61,068 nt of DNA from Prevotella sp. Its GTDB lineage: Bacteria > Bacteroidota > Bacteroidia > Bacteroidales > Bacteroidaceae. The DNA lies in the NCBI GenBank assembly GCA_017545045.1, contig JAFYDA010000057.1, positions 1-61,068 on the forward strand, read 5' to 3'. Every line of letters begins with the position of its first letter. Positions within the stretch are counted from its first letter, which is position 1. The notes beneath the pieces are model-generated. The model was not told the DNA's origin. It saw only the letters and a program-made list of their open reading frames with translations, and ran no database searches. The translations under genes and the position numbers were made by a program. Shown here piece after piece: positions 52,575-60,674 of the stretch.

Positions 52575-54242
52575 ATGAAAAAATTAGCCGTTTTTATGCT
52601 TTTAAGCATGCTATGCATTACAGGCATGGCACAGACCTTCAGTCCCGAACGCATCAAGAACCCGATGTTATGGGCTGACGTTCCCGACCCCGACGTCATC
52701 CGCGTGGGCGACACCTTCTATCTCGTCAGCACGACGATGCACCTGATGCCCGGTGCGCCCGTGATGGCATCGAAAGACCTGAAGAACTGGGAGACCGTGG
52801 GCTACATCTTCGACAAGCTCACTGACTCTCCCAAGTACGATCTGTCGTTCTCGCTGCCCCTTGACCAGCAGGAGGGCAAGGAGGGCGTAGGTACCGTCTA
52901 CGGCCGCGGACAGTGGGCCACGTCGCTGAAGTATCACGACGGTAAGTTCTGGGCCCTGCTGGCACCCAACGAGAGGGGAGCCATGGGCGACACCTATATC
53001 TTCACCGCACCAAAGGCTGAAGGTCCGTGGACCATTCACTCGCGCCTGCGCCACTTCCATGACGCCACGCTGTTCTTCGACGACGACGGCACGCCCTACG
53101 TCTTCTTCGGCACGGGCGAGATGTGCCAGCTGACACGCGACCTGAAGGGCGTCGTCGAAGGCTCACTGCGCCATTATTTCCAGCGCGAGGCCGACGAGCG
53201 CGGACTCCTTGAAGGCACCCGCGTCATCAAGCACAACGGCACCTACTACGCCCTGCTCATCTCTCACGTCTATGCCCCCGGCCGTCATCGCCGCGAGGTA
53301 TGCTACCGCACGAAGGACTTGAAGGGCACGTGGGAGAAGAACACCATCCTGGAGAGCGACTTCGGCGGTTTCTCCTACCTGGCACAGGGCACCATCGTCG
53401 ATACCAAGGAGGGCGACTGGTACGGCATCATGTTCCAAGACCGTGGCGGCGTGGGCCGCGTGCTGACAATCTCTCCCGTGCGCTGGATTGACGGCTGGCC
53501 GATGCTGGGCGACGAAAACTACAAGGTGCCCGACGTCGTGCGTCCCTATAAGAGCGGGCAACCCGTTACCGCCATCGTCTGTGCCGACGAGTTTTCCTCG
53601 TCGGAGCTGGGCCTTCACTGGCAGTGGAACCACAACCCCGTGGATGCCGCGTGGAGCCTCACGGAGCGTCCCGGATTCCTGCGTCTGAAGACCAGCCGCG
53701 TGGTGCCCAATCTCTACCTGGCTCCTAACACGCTGACGCAGCGCATGGAGGGGCCGACGTGCAGCGGCTACATCTGCATGGATCTCTCGAAGATGAAGGA
53801 CGGCGACTGTGCCGGCCTTACAGCCTTCAACGGCGACAGCGGTGTACTCACCCTGAAGAAGAACGGCAAGAAACTGACGCTTGAGATGAGCGAGCAGAAG
53901 GTGAGCCTCACCGACCAGGAGAAGGCCGTGACGAAGGTGGAAGAGAAGGTTGTGGAGACCGTCGACCTGACCAAGCAGGTCAACGCCAAGCAGCCGAAGA
54001 TATGGCTGCGCCTCGACGGCGACTTCCGTCCCGGTCAGCGCGGAGGCACCGATGCCGCCAACTTCTTCTACAGTCTCGACGGCGACCATTGGACGCAGAT
54101 AGGCACGAAGGACTACCGCATGATTTTCGACTACCGCCGCTTCTTCATGGGCTCGAAGTTCGGCATCTTCAACTACGCCACCAAGAAAGCCGGCGGCTAC
54201 GTCGACGTAGACTACTTTAAGTATCATTGTAACGAGAAATAA
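52575..54242 (+). CDS. GH43 family glycosidase (beta-xylosidase/arabinofuranosidase-like)
   Basis: Signal peptide to GMAQ (about residue 20). The five-bladed propeller starts NPMLWADVPDPDVIRVGDTFYLVSTTMHLMPG, containing the general-base Asp in VPDPD. A second Asp is in HDATLFFDDDG, and the acid is probably the Glu in LLEGTRVIKHNGTYY. The C-terminal 200 residues form the second beta-sandwich of long GH43 proteins (LHWQWNHNPVDAAWSL, FFYSLDGDHWTQIG). 555 residues. It sits between GH97 and GH3 (27- and 3-base gaps), forming a three-enzyme set for side-chain and oligosaccharide trimming of a hemicellulose or pectin. Confidence 0.9.
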   Translation: MKKLAVFMLLSMLCITGMAQTFSPERIKNPMLWADVPDPDVIRVGDTFYLVSTTMHLMPGAPVMASKDLKNWETVGYIFDKLTDSPKYDLSFSLPLDQQEGKEGVGTVYGRGQWATSLKYHDGKFWALLAPNERGAMGDTYIFTAPKAEGPWTIHSRLRHFHDATLFFDDDGTPYVFFGTGEMCQLTRDLKGVVEGSLRHYFQREADERGLLEGTRVIKHNGTYYALLISHVYAPGRHRREVCYRTKDLKGTWEKNTILESDFGGFSYLAQGTIVDTKEGDWYGIMFQDRGGVGRVLTISPVRWIDGWPMLGDENYKVPDVVRPYKSGQPVTAIVCADEFSSSELGLHWQWNHNPVDAAWSLTERPGFLRLKTSRVVPNLYLAPNTLTQRMEGPTCSGYICMDLSKMKDGDCAGLTAFNGDSGVLTLKKNGKKLTLEMSEQKVSLTDQEKAVTKVEEKVVETVDLTKQVNAKQPKIWLRLDGDFRPGQRGGTDAANFFYSLDGDHWTQIGTKDYRMIFDYRRFFMGSKFGIFNYATKKAGGYVDVDYFKYHCNEK

Positions 54243-54245
54243 GCT

Positions 54246-56864
54246 ATGAAACGCATTTGTTTCTTCATTGCTGCCATCAGCGGCAGCTGGCTGGTTCAGG
54301 CACAGACGCTGCCTTACCAGAATCCTAACCTCAGTGCTCACGAGCGCGCTGTTGACCTCTGCTCCCGCCTCACGCTGGAAGAGAAGGCCCTGTTGATGCT
54401 CGACGAGAGTCCCGCCATTCCCCGCTTGGGCATAAAAAAGTTCTTCTGGTGGAGCGAGGCCCTGCACGGTGCCGCCAACCAAGGCAACGTCACCGTGTTC
54501 CCCGAGCCTATAGCCATGGCATCGTCGTTCAATCCCGACTTGCTCTACAAGTGCTTCGACGTGGCCTCCACAGAGTTCCGCGCCCAGTACAACGAGCGCA
54601 TGCAGCGCGGCAGCGGTGAGGACGAGAAGTTCCACAGCCTCAGCGTTTGGACGCCCAACGTCAACATCTTCCGCGACCCGCGATGGGGACGCGGACAGGA
54701 AACCTACGGCGAGGATCCCTACCTCACTTCAGTCATGGGCACACAGGTGGTGCGCGGCCTGCAGGGGCCTGAGGATGCCAAGTATCGCAAGCTGTGGGCC
54801 TGCGCCAAGCACTACGCTGTACACAGCGGCCCTGAGTACACGCGCCATTCGGCCAACCTGACCAACGTGTCGCCGCGTGATCTGTGGGAGACCTATATGC
54901 CGGCATTCAAGACGCTGGTGCAGGATGCAAAGGTGCGCGAGGTGATGTGCGCCTACCAGCGTCTCGACGACGACCCTTGCTGCGGTTCGCAGCGCCTGCT
55001 GCAGACCATCCTGCGCGACGAGTGGGGCTTCCAGTACCTCGTCGTCAGCGACTGCGGTGCCGTCTCCGACTTCTACGAGTCGCACAAGTCATCGAGCGAT
55101 GCTCCCCATGCTGCCGCCAAGGCTGTGCTGGCCGGCACCGACGTGGAGTGCGGCTACGGCTATCCCTACAAGACTATCCCCGAGGCCGTACGCCGTGGCT
55201 TCATGACCGAGGCAGAGGTCGACAAGCACGTCGTCCGCCTGTTGGAAGGCCGCTTCGACTTAGGCGAGATGGACGACCCGTCGCTCGTGGAGTGGTCCAA
55301 GATTCCCTACTCTGCCATGTCTACCAAGCAGTCGGCACAGCTGTCGCTCGACATGGCGCGCCAGAGCATCGTGCTCCTGCAGAACAACCCCCTCCCGACC
55401 TCCCCGATGGGAGGCGACCAGGCGTCTGTCTTGCCGCTGAAGAAGAATGAGAAGATAGCCGTCATCGGTCCGAATGCCGACAACACCCCGATGATGTGGG
55501 GAAACTACAACGGTCAGCCTACCCACACCGTGACCATCCTTGATGGCATCAAGGCCAAGACAAAGAAGCTGTTCTACGCCAAAGGCTGCGACCTGACCTA
55601 CGACAAGGTGCTGGACTGCCTCATGGCCTCACAGTGCAGCTTCGAGGGCAAGAAGGGCATGAAGGGCACGTTCTGGAACAACCGCCAGATGGAGGGCAAG
55701 CCCGTCACTACGCAGTATTACACGCAGCCCTTGGCAGTCACCACCTTTGGTATGCACAATTTCGCCCCTGGCGTACAGCTTGAGGACTTCTCGGCCAAGT
55801 ACGAGACCGTCTTCACGCCTCAGGAGGCTGGCGAATACGTCGTGAATGTGGACGGCTGCGGACAGTTCGAGCTCTACATCGACGGCGAGCGCAAGTTCCG
55901 CCACCGCATCTGGCGCACCACGCCCAACAGCATTGCCATTCAGGCCGAGAAGGGACGGAGCTACAACATCGAGGTGCGCTTCTCACATGTACATACTTAT
56001 AATGCCAATCTGGCCATCAACATCGCCAAGGAATATCCCATTGACTACAACGAGACCATCGCCCAGCTGAAAGGCATCGACAAGGTGATCTTCGTGGGCG
56101 GCATCTCGCCGGCACTCGAGGGCGAGGAGATGCCCGTCGACATCGACGGATTCAAGGGCGGCGACCGCACGCACATTGAGCTGCCCGCCGTGCAGCGCAA
56201 CTTCCTCAAGGCGCTGAAGGAGGCCGGCAAGACCGTCATCTTCGTCAACTGCTCCGGCTCATGCATCGCCCTACAACCTGAGACAGAGACCTGCGACGCC
56301 ATCGTGCAGGTGTGGTACCCGGGACAGGAAGGCGGCACCGCCGTGGCCGACGTGCTCTTTGGCGACTACAACCCGTCAGGCAAGCTGCCCGTGACGTTCT
56401 ACAAGACCAGCAGCCAGTTGCCCGACTACGAAGACTACTCCATGAAAGGGCGCACCTACCGCTATTTCACCGATGCCCTCTACCCCTTCGGCTACGGCCT
56501 GAGTTACACACAGTTTGAGATGAAGAATGCGAAGGTGGAGAAGAAAGGCACAAACCCGACAGACTGGACGCTAACCGCTGAGGTGGCCAATACCGGCAAG
56601 CGCGACGGCACAGAGGTCGTGCAGCTCTATATCCGCGACCTGCAGGATCCCGACGGCCCGCTGAAGTCGCTGCGTGGCTTTGGACGCGTCGATGTGAAGG
56701 CCGGACAGACTGCAACGGCAGTGATGGAGCTCAGCAAGCAGTCCTTCGAGTTCTGGGATGCCGAGACCAACACCATGCGCGTAAAACCCGGCAAATACGA
56801 GATTCTCGTAGGCACCAGTTCACAGGACAAAAACTTCATACACCTGCAAATCACGCTGCCCTAA
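54246..56864 (+). CDS. GH3 beta-xylosidase/beta-glucosidase with PA14 insert
   Basis: Signal peptide to LVQAQ (about residue 20). The GH3 barrel has WWSEALHG, NIFRDPRWGRGQETYGEDPY, KHYAVHSG and the nucleophile Asp in LVVSDCGAVSD (about residue 268). The alpha/beta sandwich follows (LPLKKNEKIAVIGPNAD) and is interrupted by a PA14-like module (GTFWNN, VNVDGCGQFELYIDGERKF, about 470-600). It resumes at IVQVWYPGQEGGTAVADVLFGDYNPSGKLP and ends in a fibronectin-like domain. The layout matches xylan-active GH3 proteins of Prevotella. An in-frame palindromic segment occurs at 55391-55414. Last gene of its run. Confidence 0.93.
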   Translation: MKRICFFIAAISGSWLVQAQTLPYQNPNLSAHERAVDLCSRLTLEEKALLMLDESPAIPRLGIKKFFWWSEALHGAANQGNVTVFPEPIAMASSFNPDLLYKCFDVASTEFRAQYNERMQRGSGEDEKFHSLSVWTPNVNIFRDPRWGRGQETYGEDPYLTSVMGTQVVRGLQGPEDAKYRKLWACAKHYAVHSGPEYTRHSANLTNVSPRDLWETYMPAFKTLVQDAKVREVMCAYQRLDDDPCCGSQRLLQTILRDEWGFQYLVVSDCGAVSDFYESHKSSSDAPHAAAKAVLAGTDVECGYGYPYKTIPEAVRRGFMTEAEVDKHVVRLLEGRFDLGEMDDPSLVEWSKIPYSAMSTKQSAQLSLDMARQSIVLLQNNPLPTSPMGGDQASVLPLKKNEKIAVIGPNADNTPMMWGNYNGQPTHTVTILDGIKAKTKKLFYAKGCDLTYDKVLDCLMASQCSFEGKKGMKGTFWNNRQMEGKPVTTQYYTQPLAVTTFGMHNFAPGVQLEDFSAKYETVFTPQEAGEYVVNVDGCGQFELYIDGERKFRHRIWRTTPNSIAIQAEKGRSYNIEVRFSHVHTYNANLAINIAKEYPIDYNETIAQLKGIDKVIFVGGISPALEGEEMPVDIDGFKGGDRTHIELPAVQRNFLKALKEAGKTVIFVNCSGSCIALQPETETCDAIVQVWYPGQEGGTAVADVLFGDYNPSGKLPVTFYKTSSQLPDYEDYSMKGRTYRYFTDALYPFGYGLSYTQFEMKNAKVEKKGTNPTDWTLTAEVANTGKRDGTEVVQLYIRDLQDPDGPLKSLRGFGRVDVKAGQTATAVMELSKQSFEFWDAETNTMRVKPGKYEILVGTSSQDKNFIHLQITLP
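55391..55414. repeat. Palindromic element inside the GH3 gene
   Basis: CCTCCC (55391-55396) is repeated at 55399-55404 and then inverted as GGGAGG (55409-55414), giving a CCTCCC-CGAT-GGGAGG hairpin. In frame it encodes the odd loop NPLPTSPMGGDQAS, between LLQN and VLPLKK, where GH3 proteins normally have only a few residues. Confidence 0.6.
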
Positions 56865-56895
56865 TGTAAGCATTCTATCCGATTCAGGAAAACGA

Positions 56896-56924
56896 AGCCC
56901 CAGATGCGCTGTGCACCTGGGGCT
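56896..56924. terminator. Terminator between convergent GH3 and aquaporin genes
   Basis: AGCCCCAG (56896-56903) pairs with CTGGGGCT (56917-56924), with an inner TGC/GCA stem. On the minus strand it is followed by TCGTTTTCC, so it mainly suits the aquaporin side, about 45 bases after its stop codon. Confidence 0.65.
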
Positions 56925-56968
56925 GTCTGTATTGATAAGTATGAAATCAAAAGCTATTTGCGAAAGCT

Positions 56969-57646
56969 TTACTTTCCTGCGGGTTCAATCATCTTCCAGA
57001 TACCGGCAGCAAGGGCGCCACCCACCAACGGGCCGACAATGAAGATCCAGAGGTTGGCGAGTGCCGTGCCTCCCTGGAAGACAGCGGGTGCAATGGAGCG
57101 GGCAGGATTGACGGAAGTGCCGGTATAGCGGATGCACACCAGATGGACGAGAATCAGCGAGAGACCGATGGCCAGACCAGCGAAGTTATTGGTGGCACCG
57201 TTGGTCTTAGCCGTAGCCCCAAGCACTACGAGCACGAAGACACAGGTGAAGATAACCTCTGCCAGCAGTCCACCCATCACCGAGACGTTAGCCTGCAGGT
57301 CGTTGGCCCCCGTACCCTCCAGTCCAGGAACGTTAGCCGTCAGCAGGGCGAGGAGTGCCGAGCCGATAAAAGCGCCAATAACCTGGAAGAGCATGTACAT
57401 GCCACAGTCCTTGGCATCCATACGTCCACTGAGGAAACAGCCTAACGTGATAGCCGGATTGATGTGGCAGCCGGAGATACCGCCAATGGTATAGGCCATA
57501 GCCACCACGGCCAGACCGAAGGCAAAGGCCGTCCCTACCACAGCGGGAATATTATTAACAGGATCACAACCCAGGCTGACGGCTACGCCGCAACCCATCA
57601 GTACGAGCACCATCGTGCCCACCATTTCTGCTAAATACTTTTTCAT
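56969..57646 (-). CDS. aqpZ: Aquaporin/glycerol facilitator (MIP family)
   Basis: An inner-membrane channel of 225 residues with six helices and two half-helices carrying the hallmark motifs GCHINPAITLGCF (first NPA) and GTSVNPARSIAPA (second NPA). The selectivity filter near the second NPA has ARS with Arg, and the first half has CHINPA, both AqpZ-like, so water is the likely substrate. It ends PLVGGALAAGIWKMIEP. The gene starts 19 bases after the GH43 xylosidase stop and shows no promoter of its own, so the two seem co-transcribed. Why a xylosidase and an aquaporin are paired is unknown. Confidence 0.92.
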   Translation of the reverse strand: MKKYLAEMVGTMVLVLMGCGVAVSLGCDPVNNIPAVVGTAFAFGLAVVAMAYTIGGISGCHINPAITLGCFLSGRMDAKDCGMYMLFQVIGAFIGSALLALLTANVPGLEGTGANDLQANVSVMGGLLAEVIFTCVFVLVVLGATAKTNGATNNFAGLAIGLSLILVHLVCIRYTGTSVNPARSIAPAVFQGGTALANLWIFIVGPLVGGALAAGIWKMIEPAGK

Positions 57647-57665
57647 AATGCTTAATGTTTATAGT

Positions 57666-59231
57666 TTATTGTTCTGTGTAGTCGAAATAATCAAAGTCAG
57701 CATAGGTGCGGCCGTTGCCTGTGTAGTCGCGGTTCTTTGAAGCATACATGCCAAGCATGACGCCCGTGAAGCCGCCGACGACCTCGGTACTGAGCAGGGC
57801 ACAGTCCACTTTGCTGAATGTCTCATACTTTTCGCCTTCAAGGGAATAGTCGAAGTAATACATCTTACCGTCACTGCGCACGCGAAGCGAGCAGATCGTG
57901 TTGGGGATCTGGAGCGTCTTTTTCCTGAAACTGACGCTTTTCATCGTCATCTTGAGCTGGAGCGACATACCATTCTTACCCTGCACCAGACAGAAGTCGG
58001 CATGGCCGTCGTTGATCTGGTAGACAGTAAGGCCGGCTTCGTCGCCCGACAACGACTGCGTGAAGTCAAGGCGTGTCTCTGCCGTGAAGTCGGCACTCTC
58101 CTGCCGGCGACCGACGAACGTGGGATGCCGGTTATCCGTCAGGCTGCTCAGCGATGCCGTCAGGCGGAGCTTGCCACGGAGGCGTTCATAGCAGACAGAG
58201 TCCGGATTCTGGATATACACCCACTCAGGCCCTAACGGTTTGTCGAACGTGGTGCGGACATAGCGTTTCTGCAGCTGTGTCGTGGCAAACGGCACTTTCA
58301 CGTTCATCAGCGTATCGACGGGATGACCGCCATTGACCACAGGCCACGCACCCTCCTTCCATTCTACGGGAGCCAAGTAGGTCTCGCGCCCTAAGTGATG
58401 GTATGCGCCTCCATAGTTACGGTAAGCCAGAAAGACTATCCACCAGGAGCCATCCCCAGCCTGTACGAAGTCGCCGTGTCCCGTACCCTGGATGGGGTTC
58501 GTCTGTCCGGCCATGGAGCAATGAGTCAGCAGCGGATTATGGGGATTGGCCTCGTATGGACCGTCAATCTTCTTGCTACGGGCAATGGTCAGGCTATGCG
58601 CCATCTCAGTGCCACCCTCGGAAATCAGCAGATAGTAATAGCCATCCTTTTTGTACAGATGCGGACCTTCCGGATAGCGGCCACCCGTTCCCTGCCACAA
58701 GGCCTTGCCCGGCGTCAGCTGCTTGCCACTCTTGGGGTCTATCTGGCACAGCATGATGGTGTTGTCGGGATTGCTGACCATGTAGCACTTGCCGTTTTCA
58801 AAATACAGAGACGGGTCGATGCCCTGCTGCTCCAGCCATACGGGCTCGCTCCACGGTCCACGCGGGTCTTTGGCCGTCACCATAAAGTTACCGCCGTTGC
58901 CGACGTTGGTGGTAATCATGTAATAAGTGCCGTTGTGGTAACGGATGGTAGGCGCATAGATGCCTAACCATGACGTAGCGCCCTTGAGCGGCAGCTGCGA
59001 CTGCCGGTCGAGCACATTGCCAATCAGTTCCCAGTTCAATAAATCTTTGGAGTGATAGACAGGCACCCCAGGAAAGTACTGAAACGACGAATTCACAATA
59101 TAGAAGTCATCGCCCACTCTACAAATGCTGGGGTCGGGATGGTAACCTGGGATAATGGGATTACGATACTGTGCAGAAGCACTCTGTCCCATGATTATCA
59201 AGACTGTCACCAGTAACAGAATTCTTTTCAT
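57666..59231 (-). CDS. GH43 beta-xylosidase-like enzyme
   Basis: Signal peptide to SASAQ (about residue 21). The propeller begins YRNPIIPGYHPDPSICRVGDDFYIVNSSFQYFPG, a classical beta-xylosidase/arabinofuranosidase start with the base Asp in HPDPS. The second Asp is in GIDPSLYFENG and the acid Glu in RYPEGPHLYKKDGYYY. A C-terminal beta-sandwich (about 320-521; FVGRRQESADFTAETRLDF, GEKYETFSKVDCALLSTEVVGGFTGVMLGMYA) completes the XynB-like architecture. It has a consensus promoter and precedes aqpZ. A xylo-oligosaccharide substrate is likely. Confidence 0.92.
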   Translation of the reverse strand: MKRILLLVTVLIIMGQSASAQYRNPIIPGYHPDPSICRVGDDFYIVNSSFQYFPGVPVYHSKDLLNWELIGNVLDRQSQLPLKGATSWLGIYAPTIRYHNGTYYMITTNVGNGGNFMVTAKDPRGPWSEPVWLEQQGIDPSLYFENGKCYMVSNPDNTIMLCQIDPKSGKQLTPGKALWQGTGGRYPEGPHLYKKDGYYYLLISEGGTEMAHSLTIARSKKIDGPYEANPHNPLLTHCSMAGQTNPIQGTGHGDFVQAGDGSWWIVFLAYRNYGGAYHHLGRETYLAPVEWKEGAWPVVNGGHPVDTLMNVKVPFATTQLQKRYVRTTFDKPLGPEWVYIQNPDSVCYERLRGKLRLTASLSSLTDNRHPTFVGRRQESADFTAETRLDFTQSLSGDEAGLTVYQINDGHADFCLVQGKNGMSLQLKMTMKSVSFRKKTLQIPNTICSLRVRSDGKMYYFDYSLEGEKYETFSKVDCALLSTEVVGGFTGVMLGMYASKNRDYTGNGRTYADFDYFDYTEQ

Positions 59232-59258
59232 GATTCAGCCATCAATGGTTTGCGACTG

Positions 59259-59290
59259 CAAAAGTACGAAAAAAAAGCATACGTTCCAAA
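59259..59290 (-). promoter_or_regulatory. Consensus promoter of the GH43-aqpZ pair
   Basis: TACTTTTG (59259-59266) with TTTG (59287-59290) exactly 20 bases upstream on the minus strand. The leader is about 20 nt. Confidence 0.8.
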
Positions 59291-59301
59291 CTTTCCGGCA
59301 C

Positions 59302-59363
59302 AAAAAAAGGGGCTTCGCTAAGCCCCAACCTTTGTTAACCTTAAATCTAATACTATGAAAAAC
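59302..59363 (-). ncRNA. Candidate small RNA with its own promoter and terminator
   Basis: On the minus strand a full consensus promoter (59370-59401) is followed within about 60 bases by a terminator: GGGGCTT-AGCG-AAGCCCC (59309-59326) and seven T (59302-59308). No minus-strand frame of any size fits between them. The predicted transcript is about 62 nt with an unpaired AU-rich 5' half (GTATTAGATTTAAGGTTAAC) and a 3' stem. It lies between the GIN-domain gene and the GH43 promoter, all on the same strand. Read on the plus strand, the same DNA could instead be a decayed leader with ATGAAAAAC, but no plus promoter was found. Confidence 0.55.
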
Positions 59364-59369
59364 ACGGTG

Positions 59370-59401
59370 CAAAGTTAATTCGTTTTTTGCTTATACGCAA
59401 A
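59370..59401 (-). promoter_or_regulatory. Consensus promoter of the candidate small RNA
   Basis: TAACTTTG (59370-59377) and TTTG (59398-59401) separated by exactly 20 bases on the minus strand, a perfect Bacteroidetes sigma-type promoter. Confidence 0.75.
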
Positions 59402-59478
59402 TTTTGCACCTTTTTTATAGTGTAAACTCTACATTTTATTGACATAAATCAAAAGCTTTCTTGTTCTTTTACAACAAG

Positions 59479-60207
59479 TTACAGTTCTGAGATGCCGCCG
59501 ACGCCACTGCGTGACAAATTCTTTTCCTGAGGGTTGCCGCCATATTTCAGCGAACCGACACCGCTCACATCGCCCTTGATACTTTCCGTGGCGTAGCAAT
59601 TGATGCCGCCAACGCCGCTAACGATGGCTTTTACCGATTTGGCCGTGAGTTTCTCGGCTTTGATGCTGCCAACGCCACTGCACTTCAGGTCAGCACGTTC
59701 GGCTTCTCCCTTCAGTTCCATGCTGCCAACGCCACTACACTCTGCATCCAGACGGCCGACAACAAGTCCAGAGAGGAACATGGAGCCTACTCCTGAGTTC
59801 TCCACATCAAGCTCATCCGCCGTCAGACGGTCTATCTCCACATTGGCGACGCCCTCGTTCTCCAATTTCCTGAGAATAGGCGCATAGACGGTGATGTCTA
59901 CATTCGCCGCCTCGATGTTGACACTCTTCTTGAATTTCACGTCCAGTTCACGGTCCTTCACCTCGAAGCGGAACAAGTCAACATAGTTTTCCGGAGCCGA
60001 AAGGACTACCCGGTAATCTTCGTCCTTTCCCTGAATGAACTTCACGTTGGCCACCACGTCGACATCCACCTCTTCGAATGCCGGCTGGCGGTATTCCTTC
60101 TTCACGATCTTGCCGTCGGGTGCTATCCTACGGCCATCGCCAAAACTCACCTTGCATGCCGAAAGCATCAGTGTACACAACAATACAAAAAATACAGTCT
60201 TCTTCAT
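59479..60207 (-). CDS. GIN-domain (DUF2807) lipoprotein
   Basis: A 242-residue lipoprotein: lipobox LMLSAC then KVSFGDGRR. The GIN domain is seen in FEEVDVDVVANVKFIQGKDEDYRVVLSAPENYVDLFRFEV and the following regular beta-strands. The C-terminal half has six near-identical turns of the SGVGS type (ENSGVGSMFL, ECSGVGSMEL, KCSGVGSIKA, VSGVGGINC, VSGVGSLKY, RSGVGGISEL), about 20 residues apart, which fits a right-handed beta-helix ladder. The family is widespread in Bacteroidetes; its function is not established, though it is often called a putative adhesin head. No TAnnTTTG promoter was seen upstream. Confidence 0.85.
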   Translation of the reverse strand: MKKTVFFVLLCTLMLSACKVSFGDGRRIAPDGKIVKKEYRQPAFEEVDVDVVANVKFIQGKDEDYRVVLSAPENYVDLFRFEVKDRELDVKFKKSVNIEAANVDITVYAPILRKLENEGVANVEIDRLTADELDVENSGVGSMFLSGLVVGRLDAECSGVGSMELKGEAERADLKCSGVGSIKAEKLTAKSVKAIVSGVGGINCYATESIKGDVSGVGSLKYGGNPQEKNLSRSGVGGISEL

Positions 60208-60331
60208 CGCTTACTTACTTTTATTGATTGAACTTTTTATCAGTTAGACGTATAAAACGGGCCAGAAGTTGCAGCATGTTGAAAATTTTTTCGGGGCAGT
60301 GAGAAAAGAAAAAGAACAATGTGATAAATTC

Positions 60332-60418
60332 AGTCCGAAGGCGTCGGACTACCAGTCCGTAGCGGTACGGACTCACAGTCCGTAGCGGCGCGGACTCACA
60401 GTCCGCAGCCTTCGGACT
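60332..60418. repeat. Four tandem AGTCCG/CGGACT hairpins
   Basis: AGTCCG at 60332, 60354, 60377 and 60400 is each followed by CGGACT at 60345, 60368, 60391 and 60413. Every unit is therefore a 6-bp stem with a 7-8 base loop, repeated every 22-23 bases. The joining bases are CTCAC or similar. Confidence 0.9.
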
Positions 60419-60483
60419 ATTTCAAACAAGCGCCATTTTTTGACACAGTGCCTCCGTCTCGGCAAAAAAAAAGAATGAATTCT

Positions 60484-60514
60484 TTTGTTTTGCTCTCGAC
60501 TTTTCGTAACTTTG
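60484..60514 (+). promoter_or_regulatory. Consensus promoter reading into a stem-rich non-coding segment
   Basis: TTTG (60484-60487), 19-base spacer, TAACTTTG (60507-60514). Start predicted near 60521. Confidence 0.65.
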
Positions 60515-60520
60515 TAAGAT

Positions 60521-60643
60521 TTCTCAGCTTTTCTTTATATAAAGGCAGTTTAGGGGATTGAGGAAAAACTGGGTTACGAATTGGAGACCGTACTCAATTC
60601 CACATTCTGCTATAAACTGCATCAAAGAACACCCGACGCTGAG
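60521..60643 (+). ncRNA. Candidate structured non-coding RNA
   Basis: Beginning at the predicted start of the 60484 promoter, nested complementary pairs can be drawn: CTCAGC (60523-60528) with GCTGAG (60638-60643), GCAGTTTA (60545-60552) with TAAACTGC (60613-60620), and GAATTG (60578-60583) with CAATTC (60595-60600). No frame is open. There is no clear T-run terminator, and I do not recognise a known family (no SRP, RNase P or tmRNA core seen; 6S RNA cannot be excluded). A facing promoter at 60675-60706 could transcribe the other strand. Confidence 0.35.
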
Positions 60644-60674
60644 CCAGCAACCATTTGTGACTCATCATCGAGTG

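Noticed and set aside
53163-54635. Long 490-codon minus-strand frame opposite GH43 and GH3
   Set aside because: It is antisense to well-supported glycosidases in a GC-rich region, where long shadow frames are common. The protein has no signal or motif.
60521-60643. 6S RNA, SRP RNA, RNase P or tmRNA
   Set aside because: No SRP, RNase P or tmRNA conserved core seen, and the paired layout is too short and irregular to claim 6S RNA. Kept only as an unnamed structured RNA candidate.
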